Shown here: one piece after another, positions 29,101-42,567 of the stretch | Numbering within the stretch: position 1 is the stretch's first letter | Layout of the letters: each line of letters opens with the position of its first letter | Source of the DNA: Lingula anatina | Taxonomy: Eukaryota > Brachiopoda > Lingulata > Lingulida > Lingulidae | Length of the DNA stretch: 64,000 nt | Assembly (NCBI RefSeq): GCF_001039355.2 | Contig: NW_019774103.1 | Coordinates: 1 to 64,000, forward strand | Reading direction: 5' to 3' | Made by a program: the position numbers and the translations under genes | Notes under the pieces: model-generated | The model's database searches: none | The model's input: the letters and a program-made list of their open reading frames with translations, nothing else | Told to the model about the DNA's origin: nothing

Positions 29101-32100
29101 CTTTCAGCTTAAGCAGCTTAGATGTCTGGTACGCCTACTGAAGCTGCTAAGCAATAATTAATTACCCCCTAGCAGCTTCATTAAGCATTACAGACGTCTA
29201 AGCTGCTTAAGTAAATTGCAATTTAGTGAGAATCCCCTTGGAGATAGATCGATCCACAGTTAGTACGATAGGGTCTGGGAATGGTCCCTTGGATCACTTC
29301 ATGCACCATAGCATATTCTTTGGATTAGATTTACATTTACAAAGGGGTTGATACTAGCTTGATAAATATGCAGTACTCAAGCACTGTACATAACTACTTT
29401 AAATAAACAACAATAAAAATTCATCAGAAAGTGAAAGTCATATAGAAATTTGATATCAAGTACCAATTGAAATTATACTTCAAACAAAGTTTTAATACAT
29501 ATATTTAAAAAGTGCAAGGATGTCCATTATGTTTGAGAAGATACATGTTTTCATTATGGGATAACAGATGACAAGCAAGATGTTACATATTGCACAACTT
29601 TCCTACATGATCACTACTGAGCACATTGACCAAATATATCAATTTTGATTTACTTAGGCTTATCTTGATGCACATATTTAATGAATAAAAATGCATATTA
29701 TAATATCTGGACTGAGTATCTGTGAAAATGCCTTACTATTGTTTCATATGCATTGCAGATAAGATATTCAGCTGTCTATTTGAAAGGGTTAAAATGTTAG
29801 GACAAATATATTATTATGTATACCATTTTCAAGCAGCATCAGTATTGATACAGAATGAGCAGTGCATTAGTCCATTGCAAATACCATTTTGTACGTAGCT
29901 TTTTTTTTTATCCTGTGAGGTCACCTTGAAGCTCTGGTAAAGAAAGTATTTAGCCCTTTGAAGTCATAATGATTTAAAATCAAACTTTGATGGATATCGT
30001 GAAACTATTTACAAAAAAGCATTGCAGAAATAACATTTGAATGTTAATGCATTAATTTGTGTTTATAAATAATGTATACACATGCACAATATGTAGAAAC
30101 AGTTACTCTACACCATTATGCCAGGCTAACTAGGTTGTAATTAAGGCCTCTCTCCTGTACTTTCAGTGCAGGTGGAAGTGTGTTGTACATGCTTTCTAAC
30201 ATCTGATGATATATTTTTATTTTTGAATACCACAGGTATTTCTGTTTGTCTACTTAGATGCAAGTTGTCTCACATTAGCACAGGGTATTATGTAGATAAG
30301 TATAATATAGACACCAGATAGATCAGTTATTGATTAAATCATACATACACTCTGAAACCCATTACCAAGAATGTATTTACCAAATTGGTAAAAATCAAAA
30401 TTATACCTGGGTAAACAGTTAGGATTTTGGTACCTATGAGCTCTAGCCATTTTATCTTTTTACAGACAGTTGTATATGGTGATGTTACACAGTGTTAAAA
30501 TAAGGAATGACATTGATTGAAATATGTATAGTAATGATAGACATGATTATGTAGTAGTCTGCTGAAAATGAAAGGTTGGGTTTCTGTGCACATACCAATT
30601 AGCAAGTTCAACTGTTTCTTTTAGATCAGTAATTGTGCCTATGCTTTATATGTTACTCACCAATATGAAATTTACTTAAATGCATATTTCTACTACTGCT
30701 TTAAAGAATGTAGCACACTACTAGATTTTTTACCAGGTTGTGAAACCTTTAAGATGTCAAAAAATTATAAATATATATCATGAAATGAATAAAATTTTAA
30801 TACTTAATAATTTTGCATGTAAAAACAGATTTTTAAATACAATTCAAAATTATAATTTCTTGTTAATTCAGGAATGTGGAAGGTTAAAAAAATTTTCAGG
30901 TTTTTAAGAAAATGCTGAATTACTTGTACAGCTTGAAATATTGCTTCTTACACTTCTGGATGTTGTTAAATTGCAAATCAATACAAGAACGTGCTGCAGT
31001 ATTATGTGTACTTGCTCTGTGTAATAGTATGATTCACACCAGGCTTGGGTCACCATATGACTGATGACTTAGGAGCTAAAGTATTGAAGAATTTGTTTGA
31101 TACCTTAATTTTATTTCCTTGCATTTATCACAGGGTGGCAATTTTTATATTGGGGTTTCATATTTTGGTACATATTTCTTAGAATGGTAGAGTGGCTTTC
31201 ATGATATTTTGAAGATATTTATACCATTGAAAGTAAGATTGATGAAATGTGTTTAAAACTGAAGCAAATAATATGTCTTAACAATGATCTTTGCAATAAG
31301 TTTTGACCTTTGCTTTGCAATATTCTTTTGTAGAAATGATTCATTTGGAGAAAATATATGAGGAAAGATCATAACATTAAAGGATTATTCATCCCTCCAC
31401 TGTGAGATACAAAACTATTTTGAAAAAAAGGTTTTTGTCTGAATTATGTTACTCTGTTGCATTCCTTTACCATACTGGATCAATTTATCAAAAGAATACT
31501 GCAAAATGTGTGTGTGTGTGTGTGTGTGTGGAAAAGTTTTAATAGAATTTTGAAGGAAAATAACGGTACCTCATGAAAAATGACTAGTATGCCATCCTCA
31601 TCCTTCCATTTCCAAGGAAGTAATGTATTTGTGGCCAATGCCATAACAAGGGAAATGAAATGAATTGTTTATTGACTCTGTAAGAGTACACAAAATAACC
31701 TGATTTATAAAAAAAAACCTGATTACTGAAATTTGAGGTTTCTTTGGAAAAGACTGCATCATGTCATGATCAATAACTAAGATTACTGTTTTAGATCTTG
31801 TTTCCTTTTTCCTTTTCATTCCTCTCTTTTCTTGTCAGGTTGTAATGGCACAGATAGAAAGGGATGTGCTAACCAATTAGTAAGCAGGGCTTTCTAGTAC
31901 ACTAACTGAAAAATATACGTCCAGGGCAGCACTCTGGGGACCTTGTAGCACTAAGACTGAATTAAATCTTTATGAATCACCCTTGTATTGGGCCAGGCCA
32001 GGAAATTGTATTTATTGATGCCAATATTTTATGGAAGAACAAGAGTAATTCTTATGAATTAGTCCCTAAATGATGTTTTGGTGTTTTGTTTTTTATTACT

Positions 32101-32105
32101 AATAT

Positions 32106-32137
<32 letters not shown>

Positions 32138-34097
32138 AAGATTTCTTAAGTGATGACAGTTATTTTTTAATTGACACAGAAAGGATATTTAGTTGTTTTT
32201 TTTTTCTCTTTCAAGTTGCAGATATTTTGTCGAGACGTATCCTTCATTTGGGTTTGTTGTCCCTTTGGCTGCAGGGCTGTTGTTCATCTTTGTTTTATCC
32301 ACGCTTTTCCGCACAAGCTTCAGTGACCCTGGGGTGATCCCCAGGTCAACACCTGATGAGGCCGCAGATCTGGAGAGACAAATAGGTAAGTTCCTACTAC
32401 CCTTGGATCTGTTTTACAAAGGTTCTAGAGGTGAAGATAAATCTAACCAAACTGTAGACCAAAAGAAGTTTACCATGAATTTCTAGGCTCGTTTACGTAA
32501 TTTCTTGAAAGTAAGGCTCAACACCCATTGTAGAATTGCTATGACATTTGTTTTCCTCACAGTGGAGAGGGTTGCTTTTTAAGCTTTGTCAACTGAAATT
32601 TATTATGAGCCAGTTGTTCATGTTACTTTCCAAGTCATATTATTAGCAGGTCAAGTTAAAGTCTGTGAACACATGCTTATGAGGTCAGAAAAATTAAGCT
32701 GTGTTGGGGAGAGGGGAATAGAATGAGGGATGATGCTGAAAGATGAAAACATTGATTGAAGAAAATTTAACCTGGTCATAGCAATATTAATTAAATGTGT
32801 TGCATATCATCTGTTACATGTCTTAAAGATTTTCAACTCATGGGATCAGCTATGTTTCTGTCTTCAATGTTGCAGAGGTTCCAAGTTCATGCCAGCCGAA
32901 TTATAGACCTCCTCCAAGAGTCAGAGAAGTTATTATTAAAGGGCAGATGGTTAAGCTGAAGTTTTGTTATACCTGCAAAATCTTTAGGCCTCCCAGGGCA
33001 TCACATTGTAGTGTCTGTGATAATTGCGTAGGTAAGTAAAAAAGACAATTTAACTTTCATTTTACAGTGCACCCAGTTTGATAATTGATCTGATATTAAG
33101 CACAAAAAAAACGTGGGAAAAATGGATTTAAATTATGCCCTCAGTATTAGGTGCCACAGCTCAATTCAAGTGAATTTTTATTAAATGTTGAACTTTATCC
33201 ATGATACATTTGATACAGTTGTTGCAGAAGCTTAGGTATATTTTCTCACTTTCCTTTTGTGCACTTCCTGTAATTTCTTCTTTTTTTAGATCTGATTTCA
33301 TAAAATCTCCAATGTAAGGGACATATGCTTCCACGAAATAGTTAAATGTGTGTAGTAAATGTAATAACAGCAGAGAAGGTATAAGTTGCTGTTAATTGTG
33401 TAGTAAGTCATTGACCTGAATATACTCATATATATGTATATAGCTCGTTAAGTAATACAGGATCTGGCTTCTTTGTGAAATATTCAAACTAGACAGGGGT
33501 AGGGCTGTGGTAGGGTAAAGCATTACTAGAAACTGTATTCAACTGACATGAAGTTAAGTCTTAGGACTTAAAGAGTGAAAGTCTTAAGACTTAAAGAGTG
33601 ACATTGAGAACACTACCGTGATAAATCAGAAATAAGCAATTATTTTTTTTATTGTGTATATTGTGGTAAATTGATGTGAATATGATCTTTAAAGATCATA
33701 TAAAATGAATTTTTGTGATAAATCTTTGTAAATGCACATTTCTGAATACCCTTATAGCAGCGCCTCTGTAAAGAGGTTCATACGCTTTATAATCAATAAG
33801 CTCCCATGTTTTTGATAATCTTAGACATTGATTGAAGAAGCTATAAAAGTAATTGATATAAGTGACTATTCTGCTCATATTAGGATGTCTCACAGTTATT
33901 TTTCTTTCTAAACACAACATTCATGTTTTTGTTGAGGTTTGTTTTTGTCTCCATTTCAGAACGTTTCGACCACCATTGCCCGTGGGTGGGGAATTGTGTT
34001 GGGAAGCGTAACTACAGATATTTTTATCTCTTCATCATGTCATTGTCTGTCCTCTGTCTCTTCATATTTGCTGTGGTGGTAACACACTTAGTATTAA
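26122..34097 (+). CDS. ZDHHC9/14/18: ZDHHC9/14/18-type protein S-acyltransferase (exons 1-4, 3' part missing)
   Basis: DHHC enzymes attach palmitate to cysteines of membrane proteins, usually at the Golgi or plasma membrane. Four coding exons join in phase: 26122-26342, 32216-32385, 32876-33031 and 33960-34097, about 228 residues. The order is that of the ZDHHC9/14/18 group: [22 protein letters not shown]1, TM2, [20 protein letters not shown], then the cysteine-rich domain [20 protein letters not shown], the catalytic DHHC with [18 protein letters not shown], and TM3. Exon 2 was placed at TTGCAG because it completes Asp (FDCRYF). The expected TM4 and TTxE exons were not found; a 134-N gap begins 8 bp after exon 4. 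Which paralogue of the 9/14/18 set this is cannot be decided, since the variable tail is missing. Confidence 0.9.
29020..29300 (+). mobile_element. Fold-back MITE, copy 3 (diverged, ZDHHC intron 1)
   Basis: A longer and more divergent member of the same family, with ends resembling TTCCCATA...TAGATCGATCT and the inverse GATAGATCGATC...GGGAATGG. The interior is a strong hairpin: GCTTAAGCAGCTTAGA near 29105 is answered by TCTAAGCTGCTTAAG near 29200, and GAAGCTGCTAAG by CTAGCAGCTTC. The edges are approximate and no clean 3-bp target duplication could be fixed. Confidence 0.7.
31506..31530 (+). repeat. (TG)n microsatellite
   Basis: A pure TG run of about 24 bp in ZDHHC intron 1. Confidence 0.9.
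32101..32135 (+). repeat. (TA)n(GATA)n compound microsatellite
   Basis: TA dinucleotides followed by about five GATA units, 80 bp before ZDHHC exon 2. Confidence 0.9.
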
Positions 34098-34104
34098 GTA
34101 AGTA

Positions 34105-34238
34105 NNNNNNNNNNNNNNNNNNNNNNNNNNNNNNNNNNNNNNNNNNNNNNNNNNNNNNNNNNNNNNNNNNNNNNNNNNNNNNNNNNNNNNNNNNNNNNNN
34201 NNNNNNNNNNNNNNNNNNNNNNNNNNNNNNNNNNNNNN
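34105..34238. other. Assembly gap (134 N)
   Basis: A run of undefined bases just after the donor of ZDHHC exon 4 (GTAAGT). Exons for TM4 and the TTxE motif are missing from the rest of the region, so the gap may be underestimated in length. Confidence 0.95.
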
Positions 34239-37200
34239 TGTTTCATTGAGTTGGGTAATACATTGCTGTCTTGTAGTCTCTTTTGAAACAATATTGCTTG
34301 GGTTATTGCTTGGGAAAATGATTCTCAAATGATGCACATGAGTGGTGAGAAGGATTCACATTTGCCTGATGAAGGCAGTGCAATTTTTTTTCAGGTTAGA
34401 TATAAATTGAAAACCTTGCTTGAAAACCTGGGCTATATATAGCACATGCTGCTGGCAATTGAAGTCAGATGATTAACATTTTCTTTTTTTTTTCTTTTTT
34501 TTAGTTCATTCTTTCTCATGGTTATCATTTCTATCTTTTTTACTTTCACTCCTATTACCATAACCACACTTATGGGTAGAGGGATAATTCAAGCACACTT
34601 TTTATGCCTGCTGGTGGGACTTCAAAAATAGCAAGCACTAAAAGGACATACCGTAGTGCTGTAGTATTTTCATGTTTAAGCAGCTTAGTTGCATTTACTG
34701 CCATTCATTGGTTTGTTGGACAGTGGATATATTGATATGTTTTGCAGTTTCCCATTACTCTGACCCTTCCCTTTAAATTAATTGACAACATTTGATTAGT
34801 TTTTTTTTTTCTCTGAAAACATTTCCTCACAAATTGGATGTTTCAGAAATAGATGATAACAGAATATGTTGTGTTCATCATTGAACACTCACCCTTTTTA
34901 TCATTTTTTTTTCTTGGAACACACTCTACCATACCAACTGGAAATAAGGCAAATTATTATTATTATGCACATTCATAAATCCTTATAATACATGAATGAA
35001 ATGAATCAAAATGAAAAAAATTAAATAAATTTCACCTTAGCCATGGCCAGTGTGAACACATAATCTCTTGTCAAATTTAAGTGACAAACATCTTGAATCT
35101 CTATTCTAGAATAAATTGAGCATTCTCTTTTTGGTTGCTATCTTCTGTACCAAGTTCCCATTAAGTATATCTCCTGTTTTCAGGTGGTTCTCTGCATTCC
35201 TATCAAACTCTTCCTACACCTACATCACCATGATCTTTTGTAGTGTGATTCTGTAGGGTAAGTAGATTGGTGTAGTCTCTTCTGCACACACTCTGCCAGT
35301 CACATGTGAATTTTTGTCTGTGTAATGCAGCATCTAAAAAAACGTATTATTATAGTCAGCATTATGATTTAACGTGCTTGATGGAGCATGTAAGATGTAC
35401 ATTTTTTCACCTTTTATTTTTTACAGAAGGCATGTATGTGTGTTGGTTGTGACCGTGATGCTTTCATGGTTGTTTTTATGTGTTATTACTCCATTATAGA
35501 TCAGTTCAGAAGGAAAATATTAAGTGTGGAATCCTGAAATGGTATCAGAAATACAATACAATGCCTTAGTAAAAGTAAAAATTGATTTTCTTGTTGAAAG
35601 GAATTGTATGTTTTTTCACAGTATTATGTACTAATTACTTTCTGCCCATGTTATTATTTATTTATCCATTTAAAATTTTTATTTATTTATTTATCTTTTA
35701 CGAACAATATTTTTCTGAATTCTGAGTAATAGCATAAATGAAGCCATTCATTTTTCATTAAACGTACAGAAATATTCATCATTTTTTTGTTTGTGGCACT
35801 TGTATAGATAACAGTGTTTTGTTACAGCACTAGTGGAATTCATGTGTCTGATTGAATGCTGCAGGAGATCTTAAACAAAATGCCAAATGTTATAAGAAAT
35901 GCCTTGTCAGAAAGTAAACTGTATTAAATCCCTCAAAGGTCTATTCTACAAAGTAACACGAGATGCAACAACTTGTCACACTCACTTTCCCATAGAGAAT
36001 ACTGAACACTGCCTTAAACATTTTCTCAAGATTGGCTTTCATGTGAATAATCTGAAACAACAATAGCTAAATCTTTGCTGTGGTTCTAAAGCTATTATTG
36101 CAGATAGAGACCATATTCTGAAGGGGAAAGAGTAAAATTGACTAGATTTAATGGTAGGAACCCTCTATCTAGTACTTGTACTGATTAAAAAAAAATTAGC
36201 CCTTCTGTTGTGTTTTGCATGTTTGCCTTCTGTCACTCTTTTTATGGACAGATTCTCTGTGTCCAAGCATAAAGCCAGTACTTGCCTCTTTTGTCACCAT
36301 TAAAGAAAAACTATGTAACTTATTCTCTCAAAATTACAAGTTTTTTAGGACCCAAATACATTTTAAGTAATATAAGAAGACTTGATAGATCTGTTTTTTT
36401 TTTTTTTCTTAAAGTCTTTTGTGAATTTCTCATGCATTGGCATTTTTAATATGCATATTTGAAGTCCCATGGATATGAAGCCTTATGCTAGATAGGGTTT
36501 CTATTGTCCACAATGACAGCAGTATGTAGTAACAATTGATGGCGATTAAACTGCTCAGAATTATCTAATATTGCATCCAACTTGACAAAAACATTTGGTG
36601 CACTGTCATCTTTAAATTGGTTGTTCATCGCTTTTAGTTTTAATGCCACTGCTCGTATCAGCTATCAATTTCTTCATACTTATGTCCATTTGACAGCATT
36701 GCTGTCTTTTTTGAATGAATGACCTGTGTAAAGATATCATTGTACCCTAAAAAGTATCAATATATAGAGTATTTTGCAGAAATAACCCTTAAAAAACTGG
36801 CAAAGCAGCTCCTTGAAAATAATTATATTCATGTCAAAAGATGCTTATTAAAATTGAACAAAAATTGGCAGCGTAGCACTTGCTTATGCAGGATTTCCAT
36901 AAAGTAATAAGATGGATTTAGTTTTGTGAGCTGCATGTTTGTCTAGCTTTACAGAAAATTGATGCATGGATGTGATTACACAACTCAGCAGGCAATTTGT
37001 TTGGATTTAGATATTGTTGATATGAAGTAAAACTGAGAATGCGCCTCCGTACTAAAGGCACTATTGTTATCTGTAACAATTCATTGTAGTAGTGCCTTTT
37101 TTTCCCCTCACAGATTGTTGTTATCATTAATGAATAATTATGAAGTAGCTGCATTGTAGATATTCAATTGAATTTAAGGTAGCATTCGGCATGCTTTCAT

Positions 37201-38392
37201 GTTCTTTGCTATAGACTTTCATATTAACGTGGTTTTATTAGCTTAATGGCTTATTTAAGAAATGCTGATGATGCAGTATATCCTGTTGCCATGTATCATT
37301 GATTTAATAGTGGACAACATGGATAGATACTTGTATTTATAAAAGTTATATAAAAACAAGAAAAATATATGTCTTATACAAGTGCTATTTTCATCACTAG
37401 TGCAGTTTGAATTAATCATGCCAGCCTGATAATTCTGATCTTTTTTAAATGTCCATTTTCATTGAAGATGTCTGGTTAACTCTTTTCATATAACTCCAGA
37501 AAGGGTATTTTACTTTGCACAAAATATGTTACTATTGGCCATATACAAAAGTCCATATGGAGACTGGGGAAATGAATAAAAATTCTAGCTCACACTCACA
37601 CTTTTACATGAGATAAAAGAGCATATTATTTCCATTGGATAATGTTGGATTTAACTCTGCTCATCTGTGTTAAAATACTTTTTGCATAAGAAGTGGTATA
37701 TTGGATGCAGCCACTGACTTGATTTCCAGAAGTATCCGTCAGGTGTAGTGCCTGTTGGTGGCCTTTTATCACTACTTTTATCATATGGATGTCTAATCAT
37801 TCTTCCATTTTCTCAGGCAAAATACAAATACATGGTAGGTAGATTTAGACATTTGCAAACTCTCCGAGATTCAATCCATTTAATGAGGCATGGAGACCAT
37901 CAGGGGATTAGGGCGGCTTGCTTTTTGGTGAGGCTAGCCATATTTAATCAGTGGACCAGTTAGGCCACAGATCATCTTTTCTGAATGCACTCTTAGACCC
38001 CATTCCCACAGATTTTAGATCGATCTATCCCAGTGGGGAGTCTCACTAGATTACTGTCAGCTAAGCCGGCTTAAGCGTCTGTCCCGCCTACTAAAAGCTG
38101 TAAGGGGGTAATTATCTACCGTGCACGCTCGGCTGACATCAATTTAGCGTGAACCCCCAGGGAGTTAGGTCGATCTCGATGGATCGATCTAAATCTATGG
38201 GAATGCACTCTTAGATGTCCCATGCCTGATTGATACCCATGCTACCTTCTACATAAGGAATAAAAAAAACCATTCTAGAAAACAGCTGCCTGGCACACAA
38301 GTGAAATTGATCAGAAATTGAAGGTGGGCATTCACCTGTGTACCATCCATATAAAGCCATCACTGAGTGTAATCTTGTCATCTTCATTGCAG
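34239..38392. other. ZDHHC downstream intronic region without recognised exons
   Basis: 4.2 kb of AT-rich DNA. I looked for the DHHC-family TM4 and TTNED-type exons on the plus strand and saw none. The only recognisable feature is MITE copy 4. Confidence 0.5.
37996..38210 (-). mobile_element. Fold-back MITE, copy 4 (inverted orientation)
   Basis: A 215-bp element flanked by TTA at 37993-37995 and 38211-38213. It begins GACCCCATTCCCACAGATTT and ends in the inverse of GAGTGCATTCCCATAGATTT, so it is copy 2 turned around. The arms pair over most of their length (GGGGAGTCTCACTAGATTAC against the inverse of CTAAATTGATGTCAGC). Direct flanks share GAATGCACTCTTAGA at 37983-37997 and 38201-38215. Confidence 0.87.
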
Positions 38393-38532
38393 GCCATGAG
38401 GGAACAAGTGCACCAGCAGGGATCAGAGAACAGTTACCAGGGGAAGACAAAGCATCAGGCTTGTATTCAAATTCTGATGGCACCATTACACATGTGGAAG
38501 CCATGAAGGACGTTGGACCTGGGGATGTATAG
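38393..38532 (+). CDS. Possible terminal exon of the ZDHHC gene
   Basis: The acceptor ATTGCAG is followed by an open reading of 45 residues ending VEAMKDVGPGDV and a stop. It needs a preceding phase-1 exon, the same phase in which ZDHHC exon 4 ends. The peptide is hydrophilic, as the C-terminal tails of this family are, but I do not recognise it. It could equally belong to another transcript. Confidence 0.35.
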
Positions 38533-38667
38533 ATCATACACGTGTATTATAAGAAAATTTTTTCTATGATTGACATTTTTTAATCTCAAAAGGCTTATTG
38601 AATTTGTGAAATATAAGGACATTGATATACATGTGTATTATAGGAAGTACTTAGTTTAGGGCATGCG

Positions 38668-38704
38668 TACACACACATACACACACACACACACACACAC
38701 ATAC
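38668..38704 (+). repeat. (CA)n microsatellite
   Basis: An AC run with one ATAC interruption, past the possible ZDHHC terminal exon. Confidence 0.9.
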
Positions 38705-40685
38705 TAAACACAATGAATATGATGATCAAAATTTGGGCACAGTAGCTTCCAGCTTGGTTGAACCTCAAGACATTTGTTATGGTGATGCTGTTTGCTCAAA
38801 TGAAGGCTGGTCTGCAGTCTGGCCAAACACATATTTAACTCCATTACAATATGACTGTTACCAAACAAATGATAGGTAATCATGTAACCAAGAAAAGGGA
38901 GCTGATTCTTTTGTGTGAATCAAGTTATTTTTGCAGTTCTTTTCTATCGATGTTTATTTTCATAAATAAGTTAAATTGGCTTAAAGTGGATGCTTCAACT
39001 GTCTCACTTTGTGAGACAAAAAAAAAACAAACATTAAGTATTTTATGTATGATGTCTGATAGAAATGCTTTAGTTTTTGGCTGATTTGGTTTATCTAACA
39101 GAGGTCTCCATTCCTTTTTGATAATGATATGTTGTGTATAGTGAGGAAGTTTTTCAAAAAGTCTGGACTATTTTAGTGATATAAGGAAATGTAGGTTGCA
39201 GTAATCTTATACACAACACTAGTAGTAGTAGTGATAGCCCAAAGATGTACATAACTAACTATTAAATATTTCCATATACCTATATAAGATTGGAGTGTAT
39301 AATACTGTGCTATATCCATCTAGATTTATGTTTGTTGATTTAAATATACAGACCAATTGAAAAGGATCACGTAAAAACAACATTTAAGATATCAAGGGAT
39401 TCGGTCCTTTGCTAGGATTAATTGAGATTTTTGTATCTGTAGTAATACCTGTAAATCAGTTGGTTGCTGCTGCAGGCCCACCTTAGAGCAAAATGTGTAT
39501 CTTCTTCCAATATAAGATAATTTTTTAAACATGTAGTTAACATATTGGAAGCCCATTGTTAGATTCAGTAACATCAGTTCAGTACACGGTTACAAACTAT
39601 AAATATTGTGTAAATTTTAAGAAAAGCTCCATCAAGTTTTTAAATGATTGAGAAATTTATTTATTTGAACTACCTGGTAACTATCAGCACTAACTCAGTA
39701 AAAGTGAAAAAGGGTAAATATGAAAAGATTTTCTCCTTTTTCAATCAGATTTTTAAAAAGGAAAATGGTGGGTATGGAAATGTCAGGAGATATTTGTAGT
39801 GTAGCTGGCTTCACATTACTCTGATTACTGTATTTACTACCAGCTGCAGGCATATTGAGGATATATTCTGAGCCTATACTTACACAAATTTATGTAATTA
39901 AATTATTATTATCATCGAATGTAGGGTTATTGTGAAATCAAATGAATAACAAAAGTGCTTGGAAGTATGCCATTTTCCAATTTGCTCATATGTTATCTTG
40001 TAATAATTTTGTACCTGCAATCTAAGTAACGTTTCTTCAATTTTCATATTTGTTTGTTCTCAGAAATAGACATTACTGTAAATCATGTGGAATTATCTTA
40101 TGGTAGATTTACACAATAAATAAGACTTATTTAAATACTTAGACTTGCTCTGAATGCGATTTCATTTATTCTGTCATTTGTTATCATTGCAAAAATAACT
40201 TAATTTTGGAAGTGCCAGCGTGGTTTTACGTTTGAATTGCCAATATTCAAAGCATCACCCCCTTGACTCCCAGATTTTAATGACAATTATGCTAGTTTCA
40301 TACCAGTAATTTTTTCAAGAAATACCTGATAGACTTGACTTTCTTTGGATTTTTGTATAGGTACAGGTTGTGTAGTGACAATACTTTTGTATGGCAAAAA
40401 ATTAAAGACAAAAAATGTACTGCTCAAAGTCTTCTCATCCATATCTTCTTGTCAAATTTGCATGATATATTTATATGCAAGTTGGACTTAAACTCCAACT
40501 TGCTTGGAGGCCATCCATTTTTATCTTCATTTTCACAAGCCTACAAAAAGTAGACTTTTTCCAGATCCCCCACTCCCATCACCAATTCAGAGAGTAAAAG
40601 GTGGAGATTTCAAAATAATGACCTTTGACAGCAATTTGGATGGTCATTTAATTGTTTTTCAAAAGCATACGCAGGTTAGTACATC

Positions 40686-40711
40686 CCCACCCCACCCCCC
40701 CCCCCACCCCC
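40686..40711 (+). repeat. C-rich homopolymer tract
   Basis: A CCCCACCCCACCC-type run of 25 bp in otherwise AT-rich sequence. Confidence 0.85.
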
Positions 40712-42567
40712 GTGTCTGCAGACTTATGAAATTAGGCTAAAAATGGATGACACAATATGTGATCCTCCAAAGGAAGAATGAAATCCTTATAATTTAAATG
40801 GGGTAGATTCCTCTTATTTTCAATTTTGTAGCATATTTGCAATTTTATGGTTCCAGAAGATCATAAGCTTTGGTTCTTCATTATAATTATCGACTTTGGA
40901 CGAGTTCACCTCTTTGCTATGTTTGACCCGAAGCTTGAATAATATGGTTAAATATTGAGCGCACATGACTACCTCTCAACCAATCAATCAGTATTTAAAT
41001 TGTGATCATGTAACAAAGAATACCAACTGGTGTGCAAATAGAAGTTTTTATTATTGATCTTTACCCCATAAAAAGGACAAAGAGGAAATATCAATATAAT
41101 GCCCAAATGAAATTAAATGAATTTGCCAATACTACTCTATCATGAGTAAAGATAAAAGTTTGAAACACTATTTCAATGTATCCTGTATAATAACTATACA
41201 AATCTACTGTGAAATGTTTAAGAATGGCCAAATGCACTTAACACTCATCACATGCATTAAGCAATCATTAAATATTAATATGGCACAAAGCTCAGTAAAT
41301 AATATGAAGGAAGTATAATGAATACTGGATAAACAATATAATAAATGTAAAAGTGCATGAAAATATTTCATGGATCTGAGTAATAAAATAGTAACATAAA
41401 ACAATTTAAACAACAGCTTATTAAATGAAAGGCGAACAACACAAATTCAAACTACTGAGGGAAAGAAATACAATTCAAAGTCAAACACAAAATTAATGAT
41501 TCTCACACGTGCTAACAAATGTGTAACATCACATTAACATCATAACAGTTTTAATATATTCACCTATTTATCATGGGACATAATTCAACAATCCTATATA
41601 ATATTATTAAAAAAATAAAGTATGGAATAAAATATGGAAAATGCCTATAATCACTTATTAATGCCCTTTAAAATTTAACATAAAAATTTGCTATTCAAGA
41701 ACATGGAAAAAACTGTATGTTTATCAATATCTCAAAAACATTCCTTAAAATGAGTGAATTTTTCAAGTGAATCTGCAAATAGTAGTGAATCCACAAACAG
41801 TAAAGGCAGATATTTATCTCATGGCATTCTGTGAAATTGACTGACCAAATTATTGAGTTAGGAAAGACTAATTACCATATACTGAATCACTGTAAACTGC
41901 CTTATTCCAGTTAGAGCGAGGTAGATTATTTTGATGCAAATATTAGGCTAGTAAGTTAGAGCAATGCTTGCTGACATGTGCAGCAGGCAAGATTTATTCA
42001 GCTTTGCTCAAAATGCATTGCGAGGACAACTTCCCCTCTCGCAACTCTCAAATTGGGTTGAAGATTCATTTCTGTCAAGCCTGCATTGCAACTATTGAGC
42101 CTACCAAAAAGCTTAGTTGACATCAACATTTTTCTAAATATAGCAATCCCTATTCAAAGAAGGGCAATACTTAAACATCCATGTGTACGTGCATGCTCAA
42201 TTGTTCAATTTTGTATTTCTACAAAAAAATATTGAAACTCCCCCTTTCAGGAAGTATTCCTTGAAGTGGAAAAGGGAATACTACAGACAGATTTCATCTT
42301 TATGTTACCATTCCAGTCACTATTATTTCCCTTCATTATACGGATCATCAACTGCACAAGCTTGCAATAGTTTTTCCAAATGTGTTAAACTGCCCCAGTG
42401 TGCCTGTATAGTAGTTGTGGTTCCTGCTGATGTGGTCACTCTAAATCTTGTGTGATCCTTCAGTGTATTCTGTACAACAAAATACAATTATCGTGCCTTT
42501 AAACATATCAGCATCAGTTCTTTGATCTGCTGAGATACGGGACACTAAATATCACCCCATGAACAAA

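Larger units (their letters stand above)
26343..32215 (+). other. Large intron 1 of the ZDHHC gene
   Basis: About 5.9 kb of AT-rich intron, by far the longest within a gene here. It holds MITE copy 3 (29020-29300), a TG repeat (31506-31530) and a (TA)n(GATA)n tract just before exon 2. No exon or RNA gene could be supported in it. Confidence 0.7.
38533..42567. other. Interval between ZDHHC and SLC16 (convergent ends)
   Basis: About 4 kb of AT-rich DNA likely to hold 3' UTRs of both flanking genes. It contains a CA repeat (38668-38704) and a C-rich run (40686-40711). No coding region with recognisable content was found. Confidence 0.6.

Noticed and set aside
37748-37963. Possible ZDHHC TM exon with a hydrophobic N-terminus
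   Set aside because: It lacks the family TM4 or TTxE wording and has no acceptor and donor in a compatible phase.
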